Shown: in pieces, positions 24,545 through 31,708 of the stretch
Layout: every line of letters begins with the position of its first letter
How positions within the stretch are numbered: the stretch's first letter is position 1
From: an uncultured Verrucomicrobia subdivision 3 bacterium
Lineage (GTDB): Bacteria > Verrucomicrobiota > Verrucomicrobiia > Limisphaerales > UBA11358
Direction of reading: 5' to 3'
Length of the DNA: 35,058 nt
Assembly (NCBI GenBank): GCA_903936645.1
Contig: CAIZWI010000360.1
Span: 1 to 35,058, forward strand
Made by a program: the position numbers and the translations under genes
Notes under the pieces: model-generated
The model's input: only the letters and a program-made list of their open reading frames with translations
What the model was told of the DNA's origin: nothing
Databases searched by the model: none

Positions 24545-24624
24545 AAAAGCAACCGATTTTGGCTAAGGCGGAAATGTCTCGCGCCATTCTGCCCCTATTG
24601 CGGCAAACCCATAAAATCCAATGA
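24541..24624 (+). CDS. 27-residue micro-ORF, remnant of an ASCH-like gene
   Basis: A GTG start overlaps the rusA stop (GTGA) and the stop overlaps the next start (ATGA), so the ORF fits the coupled chain exactly. The product KKQPILAKAEMSRAIL matches 12 of 16 residues of KSHPILFKAEMVRAIL at the N-terminus of the ASCH-like protein (18906). It then ends after 11 more residues. The same DNA read in the +1 frame encodes APFCPYCGKPIKSNE, a zinc-ribbon-like ending. It may be a deletion junction between two small genes or a short leader peptide. Confidence 0.5.
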   Translation: MKKQPILAKAEMSRAILPLLRQTHKIQ

Positions 24625-24890
24625 ATAACCCAAACGAATTAAAAACCTATCAGCAATGGAACGCCGAAGGCCGTCAGGTTCGATTTGGCCAGCGAGCCAT
24701 CAGCCGAAGCGCGAGCCGAGAGGGATTGTTTGACATAAGCCAGACAAAGCCACTTAACACAAGATCACTATTTCAGGGCGTTGGCACTGTTCACGGATTT
24801 CACGGCGATAGCGTTGCGGCATCACATGCCGAGCACTTTGAAATTGAAATAGAGGAAAAACACCAATTCATGCGGGAGTTTGATTATTGA
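24621..24890 (+). CDS. Small protein of unknown function
   Basis: An 89-residue protein in an ATGA overlap with the micro-ORF upstream. The N-terminal segment TYQQWNAEGRQVRFGQRA resembles the W-x-x-x-G-R-x-V-x-x-G-x-x-A element of ArdC-like/anti-restriction N-termini, but the domain is far too short to claim that. The C-terminal 20 residues are acidic. The function is unknown. Confidence 0.55.
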   Translation: MNNPNELKTYQQWNAEGRQVRFGQRAISRSASREGLFDISQTKPLNTRSLFQGVGTVHGFHGDSVAASHAEHFEIEIEEKHQFMREFDY

Positions 24891-24893
24891 ATT

Positions 24894-25262
24894 ATGAATA
24901 ACCCATCACCCGAACTATTTGCAAAACTGTTGCTGGATTTAGTTGTTTGGATAGAGCCAATATCCACCGTTCCCGGAGTATTGATATGGGCTGTCGGGGG
25001 TCGCAAAGGGGCAAATGCCCTCGAATCCGAGTATCTCCACTTGTGTTATTTGGCGGAATTGCGGCTTGGTGCAGATTCTGGCAAGCAGGAAGAGGAATAC
25101 ATTCAGCACGAGAAGTATGCCCTGGCTTTATTGCGAATAGTCGGCACTTGGAGGCCAACCGATTTCGACGGTGCTTGCGATGCTGATTTTTACGCAATAG
25201 CTAGAGCCACATGGCAGCAACGCCTAGCCGCCCTTTGCGAAGTGAGGGGGATAAAGATATGA
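24894..25262 (+). CDS. Unknown protein, partly hydrophobic
   Basis: A 122-residue protein starting 3 nt after the preceding stop. It has a hydrophobic stretch near residues 10-35 (LLLDLVVWIEP and TVPGVLIWAVGG) that is broken by charges, so a membrane span is doubtful. The rest is helical with scattered cysteines. Its stop overlaps the next ATG as ATGA. No family was recognised. Confidence 0.55.
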   Translation: MNNPSPELFAKLLLDLVVWIEPISTVPGVLIWAVGGRKGANALESEYLHLCYLAELRLGADSGKQEEEYIQHEKYALALLRIVGTWRPTDFDGACDADFYAIARATWQQRLAALCEVRGIKI

Positions 25263-25558
25263 GTGAATCCACACCGTTAAAAACCCACATTTGCATCGAG
25301 CACGGATATTCCGCCTGTCCTGATTGCGCGGTAGATTTTAGTGCCAAAGAGGCCGAACTTGCCGCCGCGATTAAAGAGCGGGATAAGTGGCGGACGTGCG
25401 CGGTGGAGTTGGCGATAAAATCGAGGGCAGTAATCGACGCGGACGAACGCGCCGTGGCCGAGCTAAAGAGTGTCGGGTTGATGGACGCTGAAATGCCCGA
25501 AGTCACTAAAGAGTTGGCAAAAGCCCTCGCCGCATTTGAAAAGCTAAACAGAAAATGA
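25259..25558 (+). CDS. Small zinc-ribbon-like protein
   Basis: A 99-residue protein; the ATG at 25259 was chosen because ATGA overlaps the previous stop and GAGGGGG precedes it as an SD. The N-terminal part has CIEHGYSACPDCAVDF, a C-x-x-H ... C-x-x-C pattern fitting one zinc site, followed by an acidic/basic coiled-coil-like helix (SAKEAELAAAIKERDKW). It ends in ATGA overlap with the methyltransferase. Such C/H mini-proteins are common in phages; the function is unknown. Confidence 0.6.
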   Translation: MSESTPLKTHICIEHGYSACPDCAVDFSAKEAELAAAIKERDKWRTCAVELAIKSRAVIDADERAVAELKSVGLMDAEMPEVTKELAKALAAFEKLNRK

Positions 25559-26886
25559 GTGTATATTATAATGAATTCGACCCCAAAGCCGCAGCCTGGC
25601 TCCGTGAACTTATCGCAGCCGGACTTATTCCAGGCGGAGAAGTTGACGAGCGATCAATTTGCGATGTGCAGGCCGAGGACGTGCGGGACTTCACCCAAAG
25701 GCACTGGTACGCCGGCATCGGAGGCTGGGCCAGGGCTTTACAGCTCGCCGGCTGGCCAGCCGACCGGCCTATTGACACCCTGTCCTGCCCCTGCCCGCCA
25801 TTCTCTTGCGCGGGAAAGAAAAAGCTCTGCCCGGTCTGCGGTGGAAAACCCATGCCCCATCCGTACCAGACTGGAATCTTTGCTTGCATCCCATGCGGCC
25901 ACGAATGGCTTGCCGATGCCCGGCACCTCTGGCCTGAGTCGCGCCGCCTCATCGAGCAGTTGCGCCCAGCAACTTGCATTGGAGAGCAGGTTGCGGGAGC
26001 GGACGGACTTGTCTGGCTCGCCGGAGTACGTGCTACGCTGGAAGAATTGGGGTATGGTGTTGGGGTCTCAGATTTGTGCGCTGCGGGCGTCGGCGCGCCA
26101 CACATCCGACAGCGATTGTACTGGGTGGCCAACGCCAGTTGCGGGAGCCACAACGCCGGCTTGTCACGGTCAAATGAGCGGGGATTATCGCCGGCAGGTG
26201 CAAAAGATAATCGGGGGGGGCTGGCCCACTCCAAGCAGCCGCGACTGGAAGGACACACCCGGAATGAGCACGACCGGAACGAACCCGGACGGGACGGAGC
26301 GCACGCGGCTGGATCAGTTGCCGCGGGTGGCGCAGTTGGCCAGCGGCTGGCCGACACCCCGGGCGGAGGATTCGGAATCGACGGGGGCGCATCGGGGCAG
26401 TCCGGACACGCTGACGAGCGCGGTGAGACTGGCGGGATGGGCGACGCCGGACGCCAATGCTATGAACTTGGGCGAGGGGTTGGAAACGTGGGATGCCAGA
26501 CAGGCGAGGAACAAAGCCAAGCACAAGAACGGCAACGGCGCGGGGATGCCTCTGGCGATTCAATCGCAGACAATTTCTGGTCCGCCTTCGACCTTATCCC
26601 CTGCCGGGACGGAAAAGCGCGGAGGATCCCGCAGCCTGAATCCATTCTTCAGCCTCTGGTTAATGGGTTTCCCGGTGGAGTGGGCGCTTTGCGGGATTCG
26701 TGCGGCGGCCAAGATGAAGCGGAAAAAAACGAAATCATGAGCGCGATACAATCCTTTCCGCTGGCCGGCAAAGTGCCTGGCCGGGTGATGCTGCTCAAGG
26801 GCGCTGGAAATGCCATCGTCCCGCAAGTCGCCGCCGAATTTGTGCGGGGCGGTTTTAACCCTCTAATCCCCCCCTCACCCCATTGA
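25555..26886 (+). CDS. C5-cytosine DNA methyltransferase (Dcm-like, orphan)
   Basis: A 443-residue protein. Motif I-like WYAGIGGWARALQLAGW is at about 51-67, the catalytic motif IV CPCPPFS at 78-84 (Cys80), GEQV at 143-146 in the motif VI position, QRLYWVAN (motif VIII) at 186-193, and GNAIVPQVAAEFV (motif X) near the end. It transfers methyl groups to DNA cytosine. An insert with two CxxC pairs (residues 92-114) follows motif IV. No restriction endonuclease is nearby, so defence evasion or regulation is likely. About 1.17 kb is also open in another frame, described separately. The region after about residue 195 is low-complexity. Confidence 0.85.
   Translation: MSVYYNEFDPKAAAWLRELIAAGLIPGGEVDERSICDVQAEDVRDFTQRHWYAGIGGWARALQLAGWPADRPIDTLSCPCPPFSCAGKKKLCPVCGGKPMPHPYQTGIFACIPCGHEWLADARHLWPESRRLIEQLRPATCIGEQVAGADGLVWLAGVRATLEELGYGVGVSDLCAAGVGAPHIRQRLYWVANASCGSHNAGLSRSNERGLSPAGAKDNRGGLAHSKQPRLEGHTRNEHDRNEPGRDGAHAAGSVAAGGAVGQRLADTPGGGFGIDGGASGQSGHADERGETGGMGDAGRQCYELGRGVGNVGCQTGEEQSQAQERQRRGDASGDSIADNFWSAFDLIPCRDGKARRIPQPESILQPLVNGFPGGVGALRDSCGGQDEAEKNEIMSAIQSFPLAGKVPGRVMLLKGAGNAIVPQVAAEFVRGGFNPLIPPSPH
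25571..26740 (+). CDS. Overlapping gene in the +1 frame of the methyltransferase (GWPTP-repeat protein)
   Basis: A 389-residue ORF (a GTG at 25559 is an upstream option) lies within the methyltransferase gene. It has four GW(P/A)TP repeats (near 26123, 26219, 26345 and 26435), a lead-in SPEYVLRWKNWGMV and ICALRASARHTSDSDCTGW, the strongly ordered WKDTPGMSTTGTNPDGTERT plus RLDQLPRVAQLASG, and the ending LNPFFSLWLMGFPVEW. I recall GWPTP-type proteins with this ending from many phages, which argues that this is not chance. It is Ser/Thr/Pro rich at the start. The function is unknown; it might modulate the methyltransferase. Confidence 0.6.
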   Translation: MNSTPKPQPGSVNLSQPDLFQAEKLTSDQFAMCRPRTCGTSPKGTGTPASEAGPGLYSSPAGQPTGLLTPCPAPARHSLARERKSSARSAVENPCPIRTRLESLLASHAATNGLPMPGTSGLSRAASSSSCAQQLALESRLRERTDLSGSPEYVLRWKNWGMVLGSQICALRASARHTSDSDCTGWPTPVAGATTPACHGQMSGDYRRQVQKIIGGGWPTPSSRDWKDTPGMSTTGTNPDGTERTRLDQLPRVAQLASGWPTPRAEDSESTGAHRGSPDTLTSAVRLAGWATPDANAMNLGEGLETWDARQARNKAKHKNGNGAGMPLAIQSQTISGPPSTLSPAGTEKRGGSRSLNPFFSLWLMGFPVEWALCGIRAAAKMKRKKTKS

Positions 26887-26943
26887 CACCCATGCTATTG
26901 TGTGATCGTCGCCAGTGCGGCCGGGGTTGGTAGCCCTGAGAAA

Positions 26944-27072
26944 ATGACAGCCATGCAACTCAAAAAAGAACATTCAAGCCACCCCCTGGCGTCAACGGTC
27001 CTTCGCGGCCCCCGCCGCAAGCTGTCACCGCTACCACCGTCGGGGGGCGGCTTGAAAATTCAACGATCATGA
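26944..27072 (+). CDS. Possible 42-residue ORF overlapping the replication gene
   Basis: An ATG at 26944 opens a 42-residue frame that ends exactly in an ATGA overlap with the next gene. The product is basic with HPLASTVLRGPRRKLSPL and no known motif. The same DNA can fold into a long hairpin (26973-27056), so this may be an RNA or DNA element and not a gene. Support is only the overlap pattern. Confidence 0.35.
   Translation: MTAMQLKKEHSSHPLASTVLRGPRRKLSPLPPSGGGLKIQRS
26973..27056. promoter_or_regulatory. Long imperfect inverted repeat upstream of the replication initiator
   Basis: TTCAAGCC-A-CCCCC (26973-26986) is complementary to GGGGG-C-GGCTTGAA (27043-27056), 13 of 14 positions, and encloses GCGGC-CCCC-GCCGC (27005-27018). 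The element ends 12 nt before the initiator start. It could control translation of the initiator or be part of an origin. It also overlaps a weak ORF. Confidence 0.45.
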
Positions 27073-27860
27073 GCCTCCCCTGGTTTCGATTCTATCGCGA
27101 AGTTAAAGACGACCCAAAAATGGGCGCTCTGGACGACGCCACTTTCCGTGTTTTTGTCGAAACGCTTTGCTGGGCCTGCGAGTGCGAAAGAGGCGGATCG
27201 ACCGGCCTGAAAATGGACGGTTTAAACTGGGCGTTTAGACGAAACGTTACTGAAACGTTTCGCTTGTTACTTGACTTGAAAATGCTGCACATAAATGAGG
27301 GTGGCGAAATTTGCGTAAGTAACTGGGAGAAACGGCAAATGTCATCCGACAGCAGCACGGAAAGAGTCCGTAAATACAGGGCGAAACGCAATGAAACGTT
27401 GCATGGAACGTTACAGAAACGGCCATGTAACGGCGCAGAGGAGAGGAGAGTAGAGGAGAGGAGAGTAGATAAGACTGCTGGGAAGGTGCCCGTTTCACCA
27501 CCCACAACCCCTGAATTCACCCCGCGCCGCCTGAGCGACACGCCGACAATAGCGGCGGCATTGAAATGGCTGGAAGACTGGAAAAAGAACGGAGCCGACT
27601 ACACCGAGGCGGAAACCCGGTCCGCCTTCCTGGCCCTGGAGGCGTCCGGCTGGATGTGGGGGAAGAATCCCGTGACCGGACACCGAGCCGCGCTCGAAAG
27701 GCAAATCCAAACCGACCGAACCAAAACGCACCATGGAAACCACGGCCCAAATGGTCAAAAACCTAACCCGCGAAATATCGGCATCGGCATCACGGCCGCC
27801 GATCAGACCAAAGCCATCCTTGCCACCATCGCCCGACGAAAGGCTGAAAATGCCAAATAA
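27069..27860 (+). CDS. Replication initiator-like protein (winged-helix type)
   Basis: A 263-residue protein. The N-terminal domain (about 1-95, MSLPWFRFYREVKDDPKMGA) with a helix-turn-helix-like core and the linker NWEKRQMSSDSSTERVRKYR resembles phage replication initiation proteins of the DnaD/O type. The C-terminal part (about 150-240) is helical. Residues around 124-133 are EERRVEERRV, encoded by a perfect 15-bp tandem repeat (27437-27466), and AACGTT repeats occur in the gene. The helicase loader gene follows with an 11-nt overlap. The initiator-loader pairing mirrors lambda O/P; the initiator call is by synteny and fold pattern. Confidence 0.7.
   Translation: MSLPWFRFYREVKDDPKMGALDDATFRVFVETLCWACECERGGSTGLKMDGLNWAFRRNVTETFRLLLDLKMLHINEGGEICVSNWEKRQMSSDSSTERVRKYRAKRNETLHGTLQKRPCNGAEERRVEERRVDKTAGKVPVSPPTTPEFTPRRLSDTPTIAAALKWLEDWKKNGADYTEAETRSAFLALEASGWMWGKNPVTGHRAALERQIQTDRTKTHHGNHGPNGQKPNPRNIGIGITAADQTKAILATIARRKAENAK
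27241..27259. repeat. GAAACGTT repeat pair 1 (possible origin iterons)
   Basis: GAAACGTT occurs at 27241-27248 and 27252-27259, start points 11 bp apart, close to one helical turn, with a palindromic AACGTT core. A second pair lies at 27393. Repeats inside the initiator gene recall the lambda ori within O. Chance is possible because the codons also fit a plausible protein. Confidence 0.4.
27393..27412. repeat. GAAACGTT repeat pair 2 (possible origin iterons)
   Basis: GAAACGTT at 27393-27400 and GGAACGTT at 27405-27412, start points 12 bp apart, continue the pattern of pair 1. Shorter GAAACG forms lie nearby (27383, 27416). The purine-rich 15-bp tandem repeat starts 25 bp downstream. Confidence 0.4.
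27437..27466. repeat. Perfect 15-bp tandem repeat
   Basis: AGAGGAGAGGAGAGT is repeated head to tail at 27437-27451 and 27452-27466 without a mismatch, giving a purine-only strand of 14 of every 15 bases and the repeated residues EERRV. Purine tracts of this kind can unwind or form triplexes and occur in origins; replication slippage in a linker is the simpler reading. Confidence 0.85.
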
Positions 27861-28440
27861 CCCGCTCAAAACCAAATGGCAGGCCAAATTCCTTGGCCTC
27901 GAAGTGCATCACCCGGATTTGCAAGCTGCCGGGGATGAGATTGAATTTTTCTGCAATCGATGGGTGCGCGGCGATACCCAGCAGTCATGCCTGACGATCG
28001 TTGGGCAGCCTGGCTGTGGGAAGACGCACCTGTTGCGCCGGATTGAACGCTTTGCCCGGGGTGCTCAAGTGTTAGCACACCAGAAGCGCAGCGAAACTGT
28101 TGGTTATGTGGTGACCAAGATCCCGCCCATTCTGTACTGGTTCTGGCCGGTTCTCGCGGATGAGTTCAAACGGGACCAGGACTGGCCCAAGGCTGAGGGT
28201 ATGGACGCCGACTTGCTTTTGTGGGATGACCTTGGTGCCGAAAACGACCCGTGGAAAAAGTGCATTGACGCCGCCTGTCAGATCATGAGCCGGCGGGAGA
28301 AGAAGTTCACCGTCATCACTACAAACGTGGTGCCCGACCAATGGGCCGAACGATTTGACCAGCGCATGGCCGACCGTTTTTTGCGCAACTCGATCATTGT
28401 CGATTTGTTGGCGGTGCCGAGCTGGGCAACTGCGAAATAA
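27850..28440 (+). CDS. DnaC-like AAA+ helicase loader
   Basis: A 196-residue AAA+ ATPase. The start at 27850 overlaps the initiator by 11 nt. Walker A is GQPGCGKTH (Gly52 to His60), Walker B LLLWDDLGAEND (Asp126, Asp127), sensor I TVITTNV, and a conserved RMADRFLRN lies before the end, as in DnaC/IstB-type loaders. It would load the host DnaB helicase at the phage origin together with the initiator upstream. No phage helicase, primase or polymerase is present, so host machinery is used. Confidence 0.85.
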   Translation: MPNNPLKTKWQAKFLGLEVHHPDLQAAGDEIEFFCNRWVRGDTQQSCLTIVGQPGCGKTHLLRRIERFARGAQVLAHQKRSETVGYVVTKIPPILYWFWPVLADEFKRDQDWPKAEGMDADLLLWDDLGAENDPWKKCIDAACQIMSRREKKFTVITTNVVPDQWAERFDQRMADRFLRNSIIVDLLAVPSWATAK

Positions 28441-28447
28441 TACACCT

Positions 28448-28741
28448 ATGAGCAATCAGAAAAACCTTCAACAGTTGGCGGAGAGGATGGGGTGGAAATT
28501 CCACATGACGCCGGGCGGGAATGTTCTTTGCGAGTCATCCGGTCAAATTTGGAATCCGTTCACCAATCCATCCGATGCTTTAAAGTTGTTGGAGAAGTTG
28601 CTGAAAGACATGCCTTGCGGGTTTTCAATGCATGGTCAAGGAGACGGCTTTGGGATTGTTGCCAAACGAGACGTTTACGCCCCAACCCTACCCGACGCCA
28701 TCGTCGCCTTTGCCTGCAAAGTTTGGGGGATTGAGGAATGA
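28448..28741 (+). CDS. Phage ABA-sandwich-like small protein
   Basis: A 97-residue protein whose ATG follows AATACACCT, one of the recurrent SD-less leaders. The pattern WNPFTNPSDALKLLEKL plus a closing PDAIVAFACKVWGIE fits the phage ABA-sandwich domain, which is common next to replication genes and has no known function. Its stop is embedded in an ATGA overlap with the next gene. Confidence 0.65.
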   Translation: MSNQKNLQQLAERMGWKFHMTPGGNVLCESSGQIWNPFTNPSDALKLLEKLLKDMPCGFSMHGQGDGFGIVAKRDVYAPTLPDAIVAFACKVWGIEE

Positions 28742-28956
28742 ATAACCGCCGCCCTAAAGCTGAACCCTTTCCATTCCCCAAAGCCGAGGCCCGCGCCATT
28801 CGCGGCCGGGTGGCCGACATGCGCCAGTCAATTGCCCGCACCCAGTCGGAGATTCGCGCCACCTGGCGCTGCATTGCTGCGGCACAGCGGATGGCGGATG
28901 CGTTGGAGAGGAAGAGGAGGAAGTCCAGGGCGAAAATAAAAAAGGAATCTCTTTGA
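28738..28956 (+). CDS. Small basic helical protein
   Basis: A 72-residue protein in ATGA overlap. After residue 20 it is an uninterrupted basic helix with Arg/Ala heptads (RVADMRQSIARTQSEIRATW and the ending KRRKSRAKIKKESL), suggesting nucleic-acid binding or a coiled coil. No family is recognised. It ends the replication chain before an 84-nt gap with no gene. Confidence 0.5.
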   Translation: MNNRRPKAEPFPFPKAEARAIRGRVADMRQSIARTQSEIRATWRCIAAAQRMADALERKRRKSRAKIKKESL

Positions 28957-29040
28957 AAAATGCCAAAAGCACGGCTTTAACGCAGTCCTTTCAATCGCTA
29001 TGAGTCAATTTTTAAACCCGTTTCGGTTTCGTAATATACA

Positions 29041-29319
29041 ATGAAAACATTCAAATGTAATTTTGGAAAAACCCAAGCCAAAGTCATAGTTTCAGACAAT
29101 CCACCAGAAGAAGGATCGTCCCACATCCTTGAGGTTGAATGGAGTGGCGAGATGACGCCCAAAGTGATCCGCCCCTACATCGGATGGATGAATGGAATAA
29201 ACCAGCGACTGGCTGATGAATGGGGAGTCAAGCTTATGCACATTTACCAGCTAAAACCCGGCTGGGAAGATGTTGAAATATGGACTTATGAACCGGATGG
29301 GAAGCCTAAAAAAACATAA
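29041..29319 (+). CDS. Small protein preceding terminase
   Basis: A 92-residue protein of mixed strands and one helix (RPYIGWMNGINQRLADEWG), without known motif. It starts after an 84-nt AT-richer gap and ends in a TAATG overlap with the small terminase gene, so it leads the packaging operon. It may regulate or assist packaging, but only its position says so. Confidence 0.55.
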   Translation: MKTFKCNFGKTQAKVIVSDNPPEEGSSHILEVEWSGEMTPKVIRPYIGWMNGINQRLADEWGVKLMHIYQLKPGWEDVEIWTYEPDGKPKKT

Positions 29320-29804
29320 TGAGGCCGCCTAAGGCAAAATCCCCACCGAAAAAGCTTGAAGCGTTAATCGACGCCGAGGACCTGGGGAAACTGTTCTCCC
29401 TGACCGGACGGCGCATTCAGCAGCTCGCCAAGAGCGGGGATTTGCCGCGTTCGGTGAATGGCCGGTGGGAAACCGTCGCGGCGATCATGGCAATGGGGAA
29501 GTGGTTCCAACGCGACGGTGAGGAAATGAAACGCGAGAAGCTTTTGAAGCTCGCTGCGGAGCGCCGCATTAAAGAGCGCGAGGACCGGGAGGGCGACGGG
29601 AAGCTCATGCCGACCGCCACCGCCCACGCCCAGGCCGGGGAAGCGGCTGGACATTTCATGAACGAACTCGAAAAATGGTCGCGCGAGATGCCCCCGACGC
29701 TGGCCGGCCTGTCAGCGGTGGAAATCTCAAAACTCATGAACGCGCGCCAAGAGCAATTGCGAAAAACTTTGACGGAAAAACTTAACAACATTGCGAAGCC
29801 ATGA
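29319..29804 (+). CDS. Terminase small subunit (Nu1-like)
   Basis: A 161-residue protein. Residues about 15-50 carry a helix-turn-helix (DLGKLFSLTGRRIQQLAKSG) with the LPR and GRW elements of the Nu1-type DNA-packaging subunit. A basic helix (EEMKREKLLKLAAERRIKER) follows, and a C-terminal helical region would bind the large subunit. It recognises phage DNA and hands it to the gpA-like terminase, whose ATG overlaps its stop. Confidence 0.8.
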   Translation: MRPPKAKSPPKKLEALIDAEDLGKLFSLTGRRIQQLAKSGDLPRSVNGRWETVAAIMAMGKWFQRDGEEMKREKLLKLAAERRIKEREDREGDGKLMPTATAHAQAGEAAGHFMNELEKWSREMPPTLAGLSAVEISKLMNARQEQLRKTLTEKLNNIAKP

Positions 29805-31708
29805 ACATCTTCCGCAACACCATCCCCGACGCGCCGCCGCCCGACATCATCGCTTGGGCCGAGGCGAACTTGAAAGTCGACCGCCACGCCTTTGACTCTG
29901 CCCGGAGCCCGCAGGCCATCGAACCGATCCGCGCCATGGCTGACGCGGAAACCCGGAGCGAAACCTACGTCGCCCCGGTGCAGTCTGGCAAATCCACAGC
30001 CGGTGAGGTGGTGGTCGCCTTTTGGGCCGCATTCTGTTACGGGCTGATCCAGATCAACCTTCAAGACGAGGGCAAGGCCAGGGAGCGATGGGCCGACCGT
30101 TTTGAGCCGCTCTTTCTCGCCATGGGCGGTTTGCTCAAATGGGCCGGGGGCCAGTTCGATTTGACCAACCTCCAGGCAAAGCTGATAAATTGCATCGTTC
30201 GCTGCCAGGGCGTCTTTGATCCGAACGCGCTCAATTCTGACACAGTGCCCTGCCAGCTAAACGACGAGTGTCACCTATGGAAGCCGGGTTTTATGTCCAT
30301 GGCCAGCGACCGGCAAACCCGGATTTGGAATTCCAAGCAGTTCAACATTTCCAACGCCTCCCGCGCGGGCGATCAACTCCACCTTGCGTATTTGGCTGGA
30401 ACGATGCAGGCTTGGGAAAATCAATGCCCGGAGTGCGGGCAATGGCATGTGATGCATTTCCGATACGACAAAGCCAAGCCAGAGGCCGGCGGGTTGCGCT
30501 GGGATGCTGCCGCTCGGCTTGCTGATGGCCGGGTGGACTACAGCAGCCTTGCCACCACTGTTCACTACCAATTTCCCTGCGGCCACATCGTCAAAGACAC
30601 CCCGCAGGACCGCCGCAAGCTGGCAGGCCGTTATGGTGCCCCGCAAAACGAAGGGGCACACACCTCCCGGAAGTCTCACACCGCCGAGGCGGTTTCCTTT
30701 CATGAGATACCCTGGATCATCCTGATTCAGGAATGGCACGCCGCCACGCGGGCGCTAAAGTCCGGGGACTCCGAGCCGATGTTTCGTTTTGTGACCCGCC
30801 GGGAATGTCATTTCTTTGACGAGAACTCCCTCCCCTACTCCGGCCAGACGATCTACAATCTCGGCCTGAAAAAAAACCGCCAACCCATGCCGGGGGCCGC
30901 GTATCGTTGCGCCACCGCCGACTGGCAGCAAGGCTACAAGGCCAAGGGGGAGCTAATTCACTACTGGCTTCACATCGAGGATATCACCGCTGATTGCGAC
31001 AGCCGCATTATTTTCGAGGGCCGAGTGGACGGGGATGCCGAGCTATTGGCCGAACTGGACGCGCACGACGTGCCCCGGGTGAATGTCTGGATTGATTGCA
31101 GCAAAAACACGAAGGCGATTTTGCAGCTCTGCTGGAAAGAGGGCATGAACGCCGTTAATTTGCAAATGTCCCGCGCGGGCTCGTTTCTCTGGCCGGACAA
31201 GACGCGGAAATTTTACAGCACAGGCAAGCCGATTTGGCGAGAGCTGAACACGCCGCCCGTCCATCCCCCGATCCGTCGCCGGGTGAATGGTGAAATGATC
31301 GAGGAACCCCACCCGCTAGAGCCGCTGGTGGTGAGCTTGAACAAGGCCGGGATGCTGGCCAATCATTTTTTTATCCGCAACATGCAGGCCAACGTCACGG
31401 CGCAAAACAAAGAAGCCACCCCGGACGACTATATCCGCGTGGAAATCCCCGCCGACGTTTCGGAGGACTTCAAAAAGCAAAACGAGAGCTGGCAATACCT
31501 GCCGAGCCACCGCCCGAAAAACAAAGAGGACGGGCTGGAAGGTTTCAAGCAGCGGAGCCGGGTCGACCATCTGCTCATGTGCCGCGCCTTCATGGACTTT
31601 CTGAAAAACTGGTTATTACACCCGGATCAGGACATTAGCCTGCTAGGGGCCAGGCTGGCGGAATTGGGAATCAAGCCGGCGAACACAACGGAGGAAAAAA
31701 CTGAATGA
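29801..31708 (+). CDS. Terminase large subunit, lambda gpA type
   Basis: A 635-residue packaging motor-nuclease. The deviant Walker A is APVQSGKST (58-66), Walker B ends in LNDECHLW (Asp155, Glu156), a zinc-finger-like pair CPECGQWH is followed by FPCGH, and the nuclease region holds WIDCSKNTK with the metal-binding Asp. This matches the gpA (PF05876-type) family, of usual length about 600-650. The enzyme cuts concatemers and pumps DNA through the portal. gpA-type enzymes usually cut at cos sites; the site was not found. The ATGA overlap links it to a micro-ORF. Confidence 0.92.
   Translation: MNIFRNTIPDAPPPDIIAWAEANLKVDRHAFDSARSPQAIEPIRAMADAETRSETYVAPVQSGKSTAGEVVVAFWAAFCYGLIQINLQDEGKARERWADRFEPLFLAMGGLLKWAGGQFDLTNLQAKLINCIVRCQGVFDPNALNSDTVPCQLNDECHLWKPGFMSMASDRQTRIWNSKQFNISNASRAGDQLHLAYLAGTMQAWENQCPECGQWHVMHFRYDKAKPEAGGLRWDAAARLADGRVDYSSLATTVHYQFPCGHIVKDTPQDRRKLAGRYGAPQNEGAHTSRKSHTAEAVSFHEIPWIILIQEWHAATRALKSGDSEPMFRFVTRRECHFFDENSLPYSGQTIYNLGLKKNRQPMPGAAYRCATADWQQGYKAKGELIHYWLHIEDITADCDSRIIFEGRVDGDAELLAELDAHDVPRVNVWIDCSKNTKAILQLCWKEGMNAVNLQMSRAGSFLWPDKTRKFYSTGKPIWRELNTPPVHPPIRRRVNGEMIEEPHPLEPLVVSLNKAGMLANHFFIRNMQANVTAQNKEATPDDYIRVEIPADVSEDFKKQNESWQYLPSHRPKNKEDGLEGFKQRSRVDHLLMCRAFMDFLKNWLLHPDQDISLLGARLAELGIKPANTTEEKTE

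Noticed and set aside
25566..26563. Long minus-strand open frames (263 and 176 codons) over the methyltransferase
   Set aside because: They have no recognisable motifs and lie opposite two better-supported frames; the GC-rich composition explains them.
27001..27060. tRNA-like hairpins
   Set aside because: No cloverleaf with T-arm and acceptor stem could be drawn.
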